From positions 1 through 47,044 of the forward strand of contig DEPT01000071.1 of assembly GCA_002358905.1 (NCBI GenBank): a DNA stretch of 47,044 bases. Direction: 5' to 3'. This document shows positions 24,601 through 33,472 of this stretch, one piece after another. Every line of letters starts with the position of its first letter. Positions within the stretch are counted from its first letter, which is position 1. The position numbers and the translations under genes are program-made. The notes beneath the pieces are model-generated. The model did no database searches, had not been told where the DNA came from, and worked only from the letters and a program-made list of their open reading frames with translations. The DNA is from Akkermansiaceae bacterium UBA3385 (GTDB taxonomy: Bacteria > Verrucomicrobiota > Verrucomicrobiia > Verrucomicrobiales > Akkermansiaceae).

Positions 24601-27128
24601 GCATCCGCAAAGAGTTTACCCCCATCCATCGTTACGACATTAAGAGCATCTCCGGCCACCTCGCGTATACTGCTCACGGACACCTGGTGACCACTGCTGA
24701 TATGGTACTGCCCATAGTGAGTTCTGGCGCCCAGGCTGCAATGCCCTTGTGCATTCAACTGAACTTCCTCTCCACGGAAAAGGTATGTGGCTGTTCCGTG
24801 GAGTATACCACCGCCCGACATCATATCAATACTCGTACCGGAGTCCTGCAGAAACCCACTTGTGCCTCCTGTATGACCGTAAGCATCCACCATTTGCGGA
24901 TTCAGACTATTTGCCAGATAAGTCAGGTTAAATGTCCCCTCAAGTGTAAGGGTGCCTGAGTTCTGAATCCGCTTGGTCAGATTCAGGCAACCTTCCGTCT
25001 GCAAACTTGCAGTGCCACTGCATTTCACCTGCGCATTACCCAATGAATCCGTAATAAGCCTGCCACTTTGCAAATCTATTTCCCCCGTCAGGTTTCCGGC
25101 ATGCAGCAATGTGCAATCCCCTTGAATCTGCAGATGATTACCCACCTCCAGGTGAGCCAGATCCAACGCCCCACCACACATGACAACGGAACCGCTGCCC
25201 AGAGATTGAGCATGACCGATACTCAAAGTCCCGGCATTGATAGTAGTTGTGCCGGTGTAGCTGCCCGCTGCACTCATTAAAACATCTCCATGCACGGAAA
25301 TGGCTCCACTGCCGGTGAGTTCCAGCGCAATTTCTCCACTGCGAAGGACAGCCGTTCGCTGAATCCGGAGTGTATTCCCCCGCAAGGTACCGTTTTCCAG
25401 CTGCAATTCACCTGCATATCGTTCACCACCGGAAACCTCAGCATCCCCCTGAATGAAAAGCTCATTCCTGAGCGCCTGGGATGCCATATCCAGATGGCCG
25501 CCTTTCAGATGAATACGCCCCGCACCCAGAGCTTCTGCGTGGGTCGTCATCACAGTGCCGGCTTCCAAGGTAGTGCCACCTGTAAACGTATGCGCAGAGG
25601 AGATATTCAGCGAACCAGTTCCTGATTTGAGGAGATAACCATCCCCCCCGATACTACCATTTCCACCGAACGCAACAGTACCCGTGATGTTGTTTACCTT
25701 CACATAAGCCGGCAGCAGTTCACCCACCAGGGAAACATCTGCTGCCTGGTTAAACTCCACGCTATCTCCATTCAGAAAGTTACTGTTCGTATCCGGGCCG
25801 CTCCAGATTAGCTCCGAATGTCCACTATGAACCTGCCAGGTACCGCTGGCAGGCAACCATACCAAATGAGCAGACTCCGAACGCGGCAAGGTTAACTCAC
25901 CATCCGCCACCAGGCAATACAACGCATTGTTTTCTATCCTGGTGGTCACGGCCTGATTATTACAGACAATGCGCTCTATATTCAGACCGCTGCAATTCTC
26001 CACCAGCTGATACCAGCCACGCAGCAATTCTGACTTATTGTATTCAACACCAATATCCTGAACACTGCCGACACCGTCTGGATTCAACTTTAATACAGCC
26101 TCACTCCGATGTTCATTCTGCAGATAGAACGTCCAGCTCCCGGCATCGATATCCCCGGCATCCAAAGTATTGCCGCCCCGGAAATCCGCATGACTACTGT
26201 TCAGCGTACCACTCACACTGAGCGTGGCATCCTGCATGCTCAACCGGACCACGCTCAGGTCACCCGTGGAGCGGAATGTGGCATCCTGAACCAGCACTTC
26301 GGCAGCGGTGGCGGTACTGTTCAGTCTCAATTCACCACCCAGAGCATGAAACGTGCAGCTTGAGCCTGGATTACCCGTGAAACTTTGTGTCCCACTTCCT
26401 TTCTTGATAATCGTCAACTCTCCCACCAGAGTTCCGTTGAAATGATGATTGCCACCGGTATCAATAGTCAGAGTATGAGCTGCCGATTCGATATAATGAC
26501 TGAACTCCTTTGCATGTTCCACCGTTGTGGTGGAATCCTTAAGCCTGCCACTATATACATAAGCAGCAGGCGCTATAGACGAGTCCGCATCCAGACCACC
26601 AATACAGACATCTCCATTCAAACCCAGTGCTGCAATGAAAAATGTATCTGAACTGCAATACCCGGCTACATCCAATGATATGCTGCCCATCATGTTCAGA
26701 TTACCGGTTTCCAGTATGGCAGCATTATCATACAGACCGGCGCCATCCCATGACGCACTGTAATTGCACATGGTCAGATTACCATAAAAATCATCCGCGG
26801 CATCATCCGCCAACCGAAACAACTTAACCGTGTTGGTTGATGTTCCCTCCAGCACCAGATTCCCTGCCCCATTGATGCGTGAAATGCTGGTTATGCTTTT
26901 TGCCGCAGCATTCTGACCATCGTACATGATATTGAGAGTGCCACCATACACCCCCGTTTCTATACGGCCTATCTGGTGACTGAACCATGGATAGTCCGCA
27001 TTCAGCTGGCTATCCTTATCTTCCAGCATAACAAAATCATTATCCACGCTTATACTCTCACGAGTATCTGCATAAAGCGTATCCGGCAGGCTGCTTAATA
27101 TCAGACTGATAATAAGGCTTCGTTTCAT
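21678..27128 (-). CDS. Giant autotransporter with three long internal repeats
   Basis: 1816 residues. A signal peptide (about 1-20) precedes a beta-helix passenger with many short autotransporter-type strand repeats (TTLEAGTVMTTHAEALGAG, TTINAGTLSIGHAQSLGSG, TTLNSGYLRITHAAALGTG and similar). Three larger modules of about 180-200 residues begin near 726, 906 and 1108. A linker near 1450-1550 leads to a C-terminal beta-barrel (about 1550-1816) ending in ILYF, the usual aromatic terminus. The passenger should be displayed at the surface and is rich in Gly, Ser and Thr. Adhesion is the common role, but no adhesin or enzyme domain is recognised. It ends 5 nt from the terminator of RNA copy A, which faces it. 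Confidence 0.9.
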   Translation of the reverse strand: MKRSLIISLILSSLPDTLYADTRESISVDNDFVMLEDKDSQLNADYPWFSHQIGRIETGVYGGTLNIMYDGQNAAAKSITSISRINGAGNLVLEGTSTNTVKLFRLADDAADDFYGNLTMCNYSASWDGAGLYDNAAILETGNLNMMGSISLDVAGYCSSDTFFIAALGLNGDVCIGGLDADSSIAPAAYVYSGRLKDSTTTVEHAKEFSHYIESAAHTLTIDTGGNHHFNGTLVGELTIIKKGSGTQSFTGNPGSSCTFHALGGELRLNSTATAAEVLVQDATFRSTGDLSVVRLSMQDATLSVSGTLNSSHADFRGGNTLDAGDIDAGSWTFYLQNEHRSEAVLKLNPDGVGSVQDIGVEYNKSELLRGWYQLVENCSGLNIERIVCNNQAVTTRIENNALYCLVADGELTLPRSESAHLVWLPASGTWQVHSGHSELIWSGPDTNSNFLNGDSVEFNQAADVSLVGELLPAYVKVNNITGTVAFGGNGSIGGDGYLLKSGTGSLNISSAHTFTGGTTLEAGTVMTTHAEALGAGRIHLKGGHLDMASQALRNELFIQGDAEVSGGERYAGELQLENGTLRGNTLRIQRTAVLRSGEIALELTGSGAISVHGDVLMSAAGSYTGTTTINAGTLSIGHAQSLGSGSVVMCGGALDLAHLEVGNHLQIQGDCTLLHAGNLTGEIDLQSGRLITDSLGNAQVKCSGTASLQTEGCLNLTKRIQNSGTLTLEGTFNLTYLANSLNPQMVDAYGHTGGTSGFLQDSGTSIDMMSGGGILHGTATYLFRGEEVQLNAQGHCSLGARTHYGQYHISSGHQVSVSSIREVAGDALNVVTMDGGKLFADADVTISASNAEILQTEGHLTGTCSDTRITATGGSLQLHFSGDSQLVSSGVLQLSGVISNSGNLTLQGEFDASVLPLHEESATRIGGSSSASGYAHTAAYSVQIVNGGSVNAGAGIIHGTHRLTLGADGWASSGGVTDYSEYLLTGTDTARLSEIQYPALQRILVTGGTFTVDADTSALQASAGHIILENGTLSGTLSGSARLSVTGTGKLTTANTHTGGVVLNNGHLTISSAAALGSGGFSSSGISSLKVDGFTMVLASPIENTGHLLLHGSFDATSLAQFTDATMIDAYGNANGDSGFIQEAGIELQLITGGTINTSGASILLRGENVTPDSSGHISLPGSLHLDTYYITGEHRVSVSDIQQVAGESLQSINMDSGVLTVDVSTDALSATGGLVQVQNAHLGGCMSGSTRVEVLGDAVFRSANTHSGGTTLNSGYLRITHAAALGTGPVYLKGDNSRLNLSNLSVSNDLHLSGTSTLSELENFSGSIILEDGAAATIDEGSVLNLRSGQTLTVAPGGNTIHGHVNLDGGTIVITGGALTFNGVTNFSDNITLDLSQMENLDSEVIILDFPSVYDEELVSIVLPEGMNGEDIIFDPETGKLVIEAEPETGEDEPSIQEIAVKLTRNQRSVYEALLRIKAADCTGELKQLVEDTAAATDAADIGKLMDRVNGAGYTSLINSVADEALAHLQELRNSAGSAHRLNADSKTAVLIHAYNCNSDSSGNVQDYERNSWGGRLMVEQQVDARLCLGLALSNGQTDITPKGDDSHSDTATHLDAYAVYADADWQFMLSAGVAMHEFSLSRRTHTGHSRTVDGVSGSAVSFCAELSRRRQMNETSSIQPFAALQCTSAVVDPFCESGSTAALCAEEQKAALAELSLGIRCESTLAETLILGVQAAMTVTQGDTETELDMHFAGAPGQSFRLSSGERDVLGARLGCSLTLPVSRACMLQGSASAHIQGSHQYLNSQVGVILYF

Positions 27129-27205
27129 AAGTGCAAGAGAGATAGAATCTTTAATACCCGGTATCTGCCGAAAAAAAATCGGCCTTCCGGCATTAACAGG
27201 TACTA

Positions 27206-27235
27206 AGATTAGCGAAGCAGAACAGGAAATGTCAA
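27206..27235 (-). promoter_or_regulatory. Promoter of the autotransporter
   Basis: On the minus strand: consensus TTGACA, 18-nt spacer, TAATCT. The leader is about 70 nt and contains GCCGA, a run of T and TCGGC, a small hairpin that may affect expression. Confidence 0.7.
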
Positions 27236-27265
27236 GCTGTTTGAGCGTCTGGCATTCGCAAAGTC

Positions 27266-27304
27266 AAAAAAAAAGCGGATGCAGAAAATTACTTCTGCAT
27301 CCGC
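27266..27304 (-). terminator. Intrinsic terminator of the M3 peptidase gene
   Basis: GCGGATGCAGAA pairs perfectly with TTCTGCATCCGC around a 6-nt loop, followed on the minus strand by nine T. It lies just upstream of the autotransporter promoter. Confidence 0.95.
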
Positions 27305-27320
27305 CCTGTAAAAACACTCT

Positions 27321-29516
27321 TTATTTATTCATCCCCTGCTGCTGGAGAAGAGCATCGGGGTTGGGGTCGCGCCCCATGAAAGCGCGGAAGCTTTCTGTCT
27401 CCGCGCGGCTGCCGCCCTTACTAAGTACTTCGCGGCGGAAATCTGCACCCGTGGAAACATTGGTAGGACCTTCCTTTTCAAAACGGGTGAACGCATCGGC
27501 AGCCAGCACCTCTGCCCACTTGTAGGAATAATAACCCGCTGCATAGCCCGAAGATACGCAATGCGTGAGCGAACGCATAATGGATGCGCCCCAGGTGGAC
27601 AAGGGCATGTGCCAGGGTTCCAGCAGCTCGCGCGTGGCGGCATCCAGGTTACGGCCACGGAACTTTGAATCATAGTTCATGTGCATCTCCAGGTCCAGTT
27701 TGGCCATGCGCAGCTGGCTCATGGCGTCCACCGCCGGCATAAACACCCGGCTTTGCTGCAACTTGCGAAGCATATCTGCCGGCATGGGCTCATCCGTCTC
27801 CCAATGGCGGGCATAGGAAGTGACACCTTCAGGAATCCACACCCAGTTTTCATTCATCTGGCTGGGCAGTTCCACAAAGTCACGAGCCACACGCGTGCCG
27901 GAATGAGCCACCAGTTCCACATCGCTCAGCAGACTGTGCAGAACATGTCCGAACTCATGGAAAAGAGTGAGTACATCCATGTGGGTAAACAACGCAGGTT
28001 TACCGTTAATGGGCGATTTAAGATTGCACACCAGCACCACCAGGTGGGCCGGGCGCTGGCCATCCTGCAGAGCATGGTGGCGCACACCCATAGCCCAGGC
28101 ACCATCATGTTTGGTGCTGCGGGGGTGCAAATCCATGTAGAACGAACCCATGTGGCGCCCGCTTGCGGCATCGTGAATAGCATAGAGTTTCACATCCGGG
28201 TGCCACACCTCCTGCATTCCTGCCGGTAATTCCTCACCGGGCTTCAGACAGACAGTCGGCAGCTCTGTGATGCGAATGGAATACAAGCTTTCAAACACGG
28301 AGAACATACCGGCCACGACATTCTCTTTCTTATGATAAGGACGCAGGGCATCCATATCAAAGCTGCATACTTCCTCGCGCATCAGATTCGTATAATAATG
28401 CACATCCCACGGGTTCAACTGCGTCACCCGCTTTCCGGTGCGGCGGGAAATAAAATTGATGAGGTCATTTATTTCAGCATCGAACGTAGGCTTCACCTTG
28501 CGCATCATATCATCCACAAATGCCAGGGCGGCCTGCCCACTGCCTACCATACGGCGAGCCGTTGCCAGGTCTGCGTACGTACCAAAACCCAGCAGTGTAG
28601 CAAGCTCATCACGCAACTCCATCACCCGTGCCACAATGGGGGCATTATCATACTCCGGCGTATTACCTTCGCTATTGCTCCCTTCCCAGCACAAACGGCG
28701 TGTTTCCTCTACATCACAATAGCGGAATACATCGCCCACACTGGCGTAATCCAGCGTAATAAGCCACTGGGGAGCCTCCGGCGTGCCGAATCCGCGTTCC
28801 AGAGCTGCAGACGCGGCCCGTGCCATCCAGTCATCGCTCATACCAGCAAGGCGACTCTTATCTGCAATGACCAGCTGCCAGGCATCCGCCGAGTCTTTGC
28901 AATTCTTGTCAAATTGCAGGTAAAGCCCGGCCAGCTCCTTCTCAATCTCCATCTTGCGTGCCTTTTTGTCGGCCGGCAGGTCTGCACCGCTATCCTTGAA
29001 AGCATCCACCACCTGCTGCACATAACGCTGACGGGAGGGGGAAAGCCCGCGCACCCAGGGAGCCGTCGAAGCGTTACGAATCACACCCCAAAGGGTATCA
29101 TTTGCAGCCACGGAAGCCCCGAATTCTGCAGCCATCGGAGTAACTTCCGCCTGCGCTGCACGCACTTCCGGCGAATCCATCAGCATGAACAAATTGGTGA
29201 GCAGCTGGTCAGCTGTGAAAAGCTCCTGGCGCAGTGCCTCGTATGCACCAAATGTGTTCTCCCAGCAAGCCTCACCGGGTTTCACCCGGCATATGGCGTC
29301 AACCCGCTGCCGGGCTCGCTCGATTGCCAGGCGCACGTCTGCCACGCCCTGCTGCGGAGTCAGACGCGACCAGCGGGGGAAATCCCCACCCCATTCAAGA
29401 AAAGGATGCTGCTCTGCAGACAACATAGGCAACGAAGAATCAGCCTGTTGTGCAACCAGAGAAGCAGAAAAAATGGCACTTGCGGCTACCGTGAGAAGGA
29501 GAGACCGGAATATCAT
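27321..29516 (-). CDS. Exported M3-family zinc metallopeptidase (Dcp/oligopeptidase-like)
   Basis: 731 residues with a signal peptide (about 1-23, ending LVAQ). The thimet-oligopeptidase fold spans the whole protein. The zinc motif is HEFGH near residue 519, in LFHEFGHVLHSLLS. The third ligand region and substrate segment (ARDFVELPSQMNENW) follow about 25 residues later, as in the family, and KWAEVLAADAFTRFEKEG lies near the C-terminus. M3 enzymes usually act in the cytosol on short peptides; a signal peptide points to the periplasm, as for Dcp. It would supply dipeptides or amino acids. It lies 65 nt downstream of the RmlD-like gene on the same strand. Confidence 0.93.
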   Translation of the reverse strand: MIFRSLLLTVAASAIFSASLVAQQADSSLPMLSAEQHPFLEWGGDFPRWSRLTPQQGVADVRLAIERARQRVDAICRVKPGEACWENTFGAYEALRQELFTADQLLTNLFMLMDSPEVRAAQAEVTPMAAEFGASVAANDTLWGVIRNASTAPWVRGLSPSRQRYVQQVVDAFKDSGADLPADKKARKMEIEKELAGLYLQFDKNCKDSADAWQLVIADKSRLAGMSDDWMARAASAALERGFGTPEAPQWLITLDYASVGDVFRYCDVEETRRLCWEGSNSEGNTPEYDNAPIVARVMELRDELATLLGFGTYADLATARRMVGSGQAALAFVDDMMRKVKPTFDAEINDLINFISRRTGKRVTQLNPWDVHYYTNLMREEVCSFDMDALRPYHKKENVVAGMFSVFESLYSIRITELPTVCLKPGEELPAGMQEVWHPDVKLYAIHDAASGRHMGSFYMDLHPRSTKHDGAWAMGVRHHALQDGQRPAHLVVLVCNLKSPINGKPALFTHMDVLTLFHEFGHVLHSLLSDVELVAHSGTRVARDFVELPSQMNENWVWIPEGVTSYARHWETDEPMPADMLRKLQQSRVFMPAVDAMSQLRMAKLDLEMHMNYDSKFRGRNLDAATRELLEPWHMPLSTWGASIMRSLTHCVSSGYAAGYYSYKWAEVLAADAFTRFEKEGPTNVSTGADFRREVLSKGGSRAETESFRAFMGRDPNPDALLQQQGMNK

Positions 29517-29581
29517 ACTACCACATATACGCTATTCCGGGGCATATTCTTTCAGTTGCAATGCCATGTGATGCAAAAAAA

Positions 29582-30469
29582 TCAGGATCGGGCGGCAAGA
29601 AAGCGTCGCACCACTTCCGATATGGTTTCCGCTGCGGTCGGCATGTAAATACCAAGCTGAGTGGTCAGGCGGGTATTACCCATAGCAGTGTAGCGTGGCC
29701 GGGGCTCCTTGAAAAAAGGAACCATGTCCAGTTTCTGCTGGGCTATCTCCGGCTGAACACTCAAAGCCCCCAGCTCCTCCGCGCACCGCAATGCATGGGT
29801 TGCGCAGTCCCACCAGCTCAGAGCCTCCCCGCGGCTGGTCACATGCACCACTCCGCCGTACTCTCCCTCTCCAAGAGCCAGAGCAGCACGCGCAATATCA
29901 GCCGCATCCGTCGGGAGCGACACTTTATCCGCCACGGCGGCAAGCGACTGCCCCGCAAGTGCACGTGCCACGGTTCCCTCAATGAATGAAGGCTTCTGCG
30001 GATTTCCGCACACCCATGAAACACGGGCCACCACAGCAGCCGGCAATGCCTCAAGAACCTGCAACTCGCCCTCTCGCTTACTTTCGCCATACCAGCTGAT
30101 GGGACGGCACTTGGCTGACTCATCCTTAAGCCCCGGCCGGCGGCCATCCAACACGTAATCGGTGGAAAGATGCACAAAGCGAGCTCCGGTGTGGCGACAC
30201 GCCAGCGCCATGGCAGCAGGTGCAACTGCATTAATCAGATGAGCCATCAGCGGGTCCTCTGCACAAGCCTCCAACCCACTGATAGCAGCACAATTCACCA
30301 CCAGGTCGGCACCGCTCGCCATTACCAGGTCGCTCACCGCTTCTGCCTGTTCCAGCGGACACTCCGCATGGGACGGAGCCAGCACTTCATAGCCTGCTTG
30401 TTCCGCAGCCTTGTGCAACACCTGCCCGGTGCGCCCGCTTGCACCAAATATAAGAACCCGCTTATTCAT
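29582..30469 (-). CDS. RmlD-like NAD(P)-dependent sugar-nucleotide reductase
   Basis: A 295-residue short-chain (extended) dehydrogenase. Start MNKRVLIFGASGRTGQ with the Rossmann glycine motif; the AGGAG ribosome site 8 nt upstream fixes it. VVNCAAISGLEACAEDP near residue 59 and the catalytic YGESKREGE (YxxxK) near 127 match dTDP-4-dehydrorhamnose reductase, as does HLSTDYVLDG. The product would be dTDP-rhamnose or a related sugar for surface glycans. No other rhamnose genes are adjacent, so the exact substrate is uncertain. A glycosyltransferase gene diverges from it. Confidence 0.85.
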   Translation of the reverse strand: MNKRVLIFGASGRTGQVLHKAAEQAGYEVLAPSHAECPLEQAEAVSDLVMASGADLVVNCAAISGLEACAEDPLMAHLINAVAPAAMALACRHTGARFVHLSTDYVLDGRRPGLKDESAKCRPISWYGESKREGELQVLEALPAAVVARVSWVCGNPQKPSFIEGTVARALAGQSLAAVADKVSLPTDAADIARAALALGEGEYGGVVHVTSRGEALSWWDCATHALRCAEELGALSVQPEIAQQKLDMVPFFKEPRPRYTAMGNTRLTTQLGIYMPTAAETISEVVRRFLAARS

Positions 30470-30497
30470 GAAAATTCTCCTGGTAATGTACCCAGAC

Positions 30498-30526
30498 ACT
30501 ATACACACCACAGTAAAACTTGTCAA
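30498..30526 (-). promoter_or_regulatory. Promoter of the RmlD-like gene
   Basis: On the minus strand: TTGACA, 17-nt spacer, TATAGT. The ATG is 28 nt further on with an AGGAG site, a conventional leader in contrast to many neighbours. Confidence 0.85.
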
Positions 30527-30632
30527 CTTCACTGCACAAGGTAAAATTGCAGCCATACCGCCAGAAAAGCCTGGAATTTCCGTACATTAATGTTAGACTA
30601 TGAACAGGCGTAATTCCTCTCCCTGTCCACAC

Positions 30633-31718
30633 ATGAACAACACTCCTCAACTGCCGGGCATGAGCCTGGTCATGACCTGCTACAATACCAGTCCTTATGC
30701 TGAAGCTGCCATCCTTTCCTGCTTTCAACAGGAATACGCCGGTCCCCTTCAATTCATTCTGGTAAACGATGCTTCCACCGACAACACGGCAGATGTCATT
30801 CGCGCCACAGTGGCAAACCATGGTGCCGGGCTGGATGTCGAAATTGTCGACCTGACCGAAAATTCAGGTGTATCCGGAGCTACTGATGCAGGCTGGGCCC
30901 GCGCCAAATATGAGTGGATTATCATGATAGATGGGGATGATATCCAGTATCCGGAGCGCTGCCAGCGCACAGCTGAACTCATCGCCCGATACCCGGAGGC
31001 GCGCATGATTACCCTCTCTGCCCGGAAATTCTGCGCCGATGGCGATCTGGACATTCAATCCTACTGCACCGGCGACTACGAAACAGCACCGGAAGAAATC
31101 CTGCTGACTACCCCAAAGGAACTAGCGGATAATTACCTGCACCGGAACACCGAATACCGCATGAACGGCTTTGGTTGTTCCATGGCATTTCACCGTTCCC
31201 TGTACGAAAAATGGGGCCCGCTCATGAAAGATGAAAAGCCCGGTGCCCGTTTCCTGCAAGACACCGCCTGGGAAATGCGCGCCATGCTCTGCGCACCGGT
31301 GCTCGGCTCCAGAAAACTAGCCTGCCGATATCGCGTACACGGCCAGAATGCTGTAAGCCGCTGGCTCACCACCACGTACAAAGGGGTAATTGATGCAGAG
31401 CGCTTCTTTGGAAAGATGATGAACTTCCGCATCGGCACCTTCACCCACCTGCTGCTGGATTGGAACCGGGCCCGGAATGAAAAGCTTACCCATTGGAGCG
31501 ATGCTGATATGGAAGACCTGCACCAATTCCTGCAGCGCAAGCTCAATGGCAGCTATGCCTGCGGCAACTGGTGGCAGACCAGCCTTTGCGAAAAACTGCG
31601 CCGCATCCGCAAATACCGCCGCATCTCAGACGTCAGAGTCCTGCGCTGGGGAACCCCGCGACTCCTCCCCCTCTGGCTCTACGCAGCCCTGGTCAAACTC
31701 GGTATCTTCCAACGCTGA
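30633..31718 (+). CDS. Family 2 glycosyltransferase
   Basis: 361 residues from the ATG at 30633; an earlier ATG at 30600 directly abuts a TAGACT hexamer and is less likely. The GT-A domain occupies the first 220 residues: SLVMTCYNTSPYAEAA, ILVNDASTDNT near 45, and the metal/nucleotide-binding MIDGDDIQYPER near 98. A basic C-terminal part (about 260-361) ends RRISDVRV...LVKLGIFQR. It transfers a sugar from a nucleotide donor, probably for surface polysaccharide; acceptor unknown. It ends at a bidirectional hairpin shared with RNA copy B. Confidence 0.88.
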   Translation: MNNTPQLPGMSLVMTCYNTSPYAEAAILSCFQQEYAGPLQFILVNDASTDNTADVIRATVANHGAGLDVEIVDLTENSGVSGATDAGWARAKYEWIIMIDGDDIQYPERCQRTAELIARYPEARMITLSARKFCADGDLDIQSYCTGDYETAPEEILLTTPKELADNYLHRNTEYRMNGFGCSMAFHRSLYEKWGPLMKDEKPGARFLQDTAWEMRAMLCAPVLGSRKLACRYRVHGQNAVSRWLTTTYKGVIDAERFFGKMMNFRIGTFTHLLLDWNRARNEKLTHWSDADMEDLHQFLQRKLNGSYACGNWWQTSLCEKLRRIRKYRRISDVRVLRWGTPRLLPLWLYAALVKLGIFQR

Positions 31719-31750
31719 ATCGTGCAGACTTCAACACATATGTAACCCCA

Positions 31751-31862
31751 TAAAGAAAGCCCCACATTTCTGTGGGGCTTTCTCCAACTTACTACCTATG
31801 AAACTCAGTCCTCCCTTTTAGTGGCCGCAGGCGCTCTCTCCTTCACCGCGACCGGTGGACTG
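31751..31862 (-). ncRNA. Candidate structured RNA, copy B (three-copy family)
   Basis: Read on the minus strand from 31862. P1 is CAGTCC with GGACTG (31806-31811). P2 is GGTCGCGG with CCTGCGGCC (one bulge). P2 closes the loop TGAAGGAGAGAGCG (31832-31845), identical to copy C. The tail AGTTTCATAGGTAGTAAG (31788-31805) leads into a hairpin: GAAAGCCCCACA pairs with TGTGGGGCTTTC (31755-31782), followed by TTTAT. It begins about 50 nt after the stop of the AGCS symporter gene on the same strand, so it could be a 3'-UTR product or an independent RNA. The hairpin also serves the convergent glycosyltransferase gene. Confidence 0.7.
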
Positions 31863-31915
31863 TTATAAGGGATACGAGGCCCCCGGTAGATTTCTATCAC
31901 AAAAAATTGAATTTT

Positions 31916-33313
31916 TCAGATTTTTTCTGATTTTTCTTCATTTTCCTCGGTCAGGAGAGTCTTATCCACCTCATAAAGGCGGTTTTCCCAGAGATATTTG
32001 CGGGTTTCTGCCACAAGCACGCCGGAAAGACCAACTAGGCAGATAAGGTTGGGCAAGGCCATGAGACCGTTGGCAAGGTCTGCAAAATTCCAGACGATGC
32101 TGCTCTTGGGAATGACGCACCCCACATAGGCCACAATAATCCACAACACACGGTAAGGATACACCAGCCAACGGCCACCCAGGTATTCCAGAGCACGTTC
32201 ACCGAAGTATGACCAACCCAGCACGGTGGACACCACAAAGGCGGCCAGACTGATGGTCAGCATGGCGCTGCCGAATCCACCCAGCGTAGCAAAAGAGGCA
32301 TAGGTCAGCATCTCGCCATCTGCCGTGGTGATATGGTCGTGCGCCATGATACAGGTGGTCAGGGTGATACCGGTGAGGGAGCAGATAATCACCGTGTCCC
32401 AGAAGGGGCCCGTGGAAGACACCAGAGCGTGCTGAACAGTATTCGGCGTCTGAGCAGGAGCAGATACAATGGGAGAAGAACCCAGACCAGCCTCATTGGA
32501 GAACAGGCCGCGTCGCACCCCCTGCTGCAATGCCAGCATGATGGTGGAGCCAATGAAACCACCCGCTGCAGCTTGAGGATGGAACGCGCTGTCCACAATG
32601 TGGCAGATAGCAGGCCACACAAAGCCGGAGTTCGAGCAGAGAATCGCAACACAACCTACCACATAGACAATAGCCATGGTCGGCACAAGAGCCGTGCACA
32701 CGCGGGAAATGCCCTGCAGACCCCCCAGAAGAACGGCCCCGATAAGCACTACCATAACGGCACCGGTAATCCAGGTAGGCACCTGCAGTGCACTCGTAGC
32801 CAGCACTTGAGAAACAGCGTTGGCCTGAGTCAGGTTACCGATACCAAAAGCAGCAATAGCTGTCACCACGGCAAAAGCCACAGCCAGCCACTTGCACTTC
32901 AACCCCTGCTCAATGGCATACATGGGGCCACCGATAATATTCCCCTTTTCATCACGCGTACGGTAACGGATAGCCAGCAGACTTTCGGCATAGCGCGTAG
33001 CCATGCCCAGCACACCCGTCACCATGCACCAGAACACCGCACCCGGGCCACCCGTGGTCACGGCCACTGCCACACCCACAATATTGCCGGTGCCCACATT
33101 AGCCGCCAGCGATACCATGAGCGAGGAGAACTGGGAAATCTGCCCCTCACCCTTGCCCCCAAAGTACAAGCGGAGCCCGGTGAAGAAATGGCGCTGGGGG
33201 AAGCGCAATAGGAACGTCAGGTAAAGGTGGGTACCCAGCAGTGCAAATATGAGGATATATCCCCACAAAAAACCGCAGGCGCTATCGAGCATCTTATCAA
33301 TGAATTCTATCAT
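31916..33313 (-). CDS. Alanine/glycine:cation symporter (AGCS family), paralog 1
   Basis: A 465-residue inner-membrane carrier with about eleven helices that imports alanine or glycine with Na+ or H+. Family motifs: VSLAANVGTGNIVGVAVAVTTGGPGAVFW near residue 75, FSNEAGLGSSPIVSAPAQTPN near 275, and GWSYFGERALEYLGG near 370. The start at 33313 (MIEFIDK) lies 14 nt after the -10 box; the longer upstream ORF would begin before the promoter. It aligns end to end with paralog 2, most positions being identical, and both are followed by the same RNA-like element. Confidence 0.93.
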   Translation of the reverse strand: MIEFIDKMLDSACGFLWGYILIFALLGTHLYLTFLLRFPQRHFFTGLRLYFGGKGEGQISQFSSLMVSLAANVGTGNIVGVAVAVTTGGPGAVFWCMVTGVLGMATRYAESLLAIRYRTRDEKGNIIGGPMYAIEQGLKCKWLAVAFAVVTAIAAFGIGNLTQANAVSQVLATSALQVPTWITGAVMVVLIGAVLLGGLQGISRVCTALVPTMAIVYVVGCVAILCSNSGFVWPAICHIVDSAFHPQAAAGGFIGSTIMLALQQGVRRGLFSNEAGLGSSPIVSAPAQTPNTVQHALVSSTGPFWDTVIICSLTGITLTTCIMAHDHITTADGEMLTYASFATLGGFGSAMLTISLAAFVVSTVLGWSYFGERALEYLGGRWLVYPYRVLWIIVAYVGCVIPKSSIVWNFADLANGLMALPNLICLVGLSGVLVAETRKYLWENRLYEVDKTLLTEENEEKSEKI

Positions 33314-33327
33314 GGCTAATATCAGGG

Positions 33328-33357
33328 AGAATACACCACACCACCATGCTGCGTCAA
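33328..33357 (-). promoter_or_regulatory. Promoter of AGCS paralog 1
   Basis: On the minus strand: TTGACG, 18-nt spacer, TATTCT, then 14 nt to the ATG. Confidence 0.7.
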
Positions 33358-33419
33358 GCACATTGTAGTGGTGTAAATAACAGCATATCCCGCGCAAAGG
33401 TCCAGTTCTAATGAAACGC

Positions 33420-33447
33420 TTGAAAAACGCCCGAGGTATGTTATACT
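33420..33447 (+). promoter_or_regulatory. Promoter of the GT-C-like membrane gene
   Basis: TTGAAA, 16-nt spacer, TATACT (33442-33447), 25 nt before the ATG at 33473. Confidence 0.65.
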
Positions 33448-33472
33448 CCAGACAGCATCTTTATATACAGCC

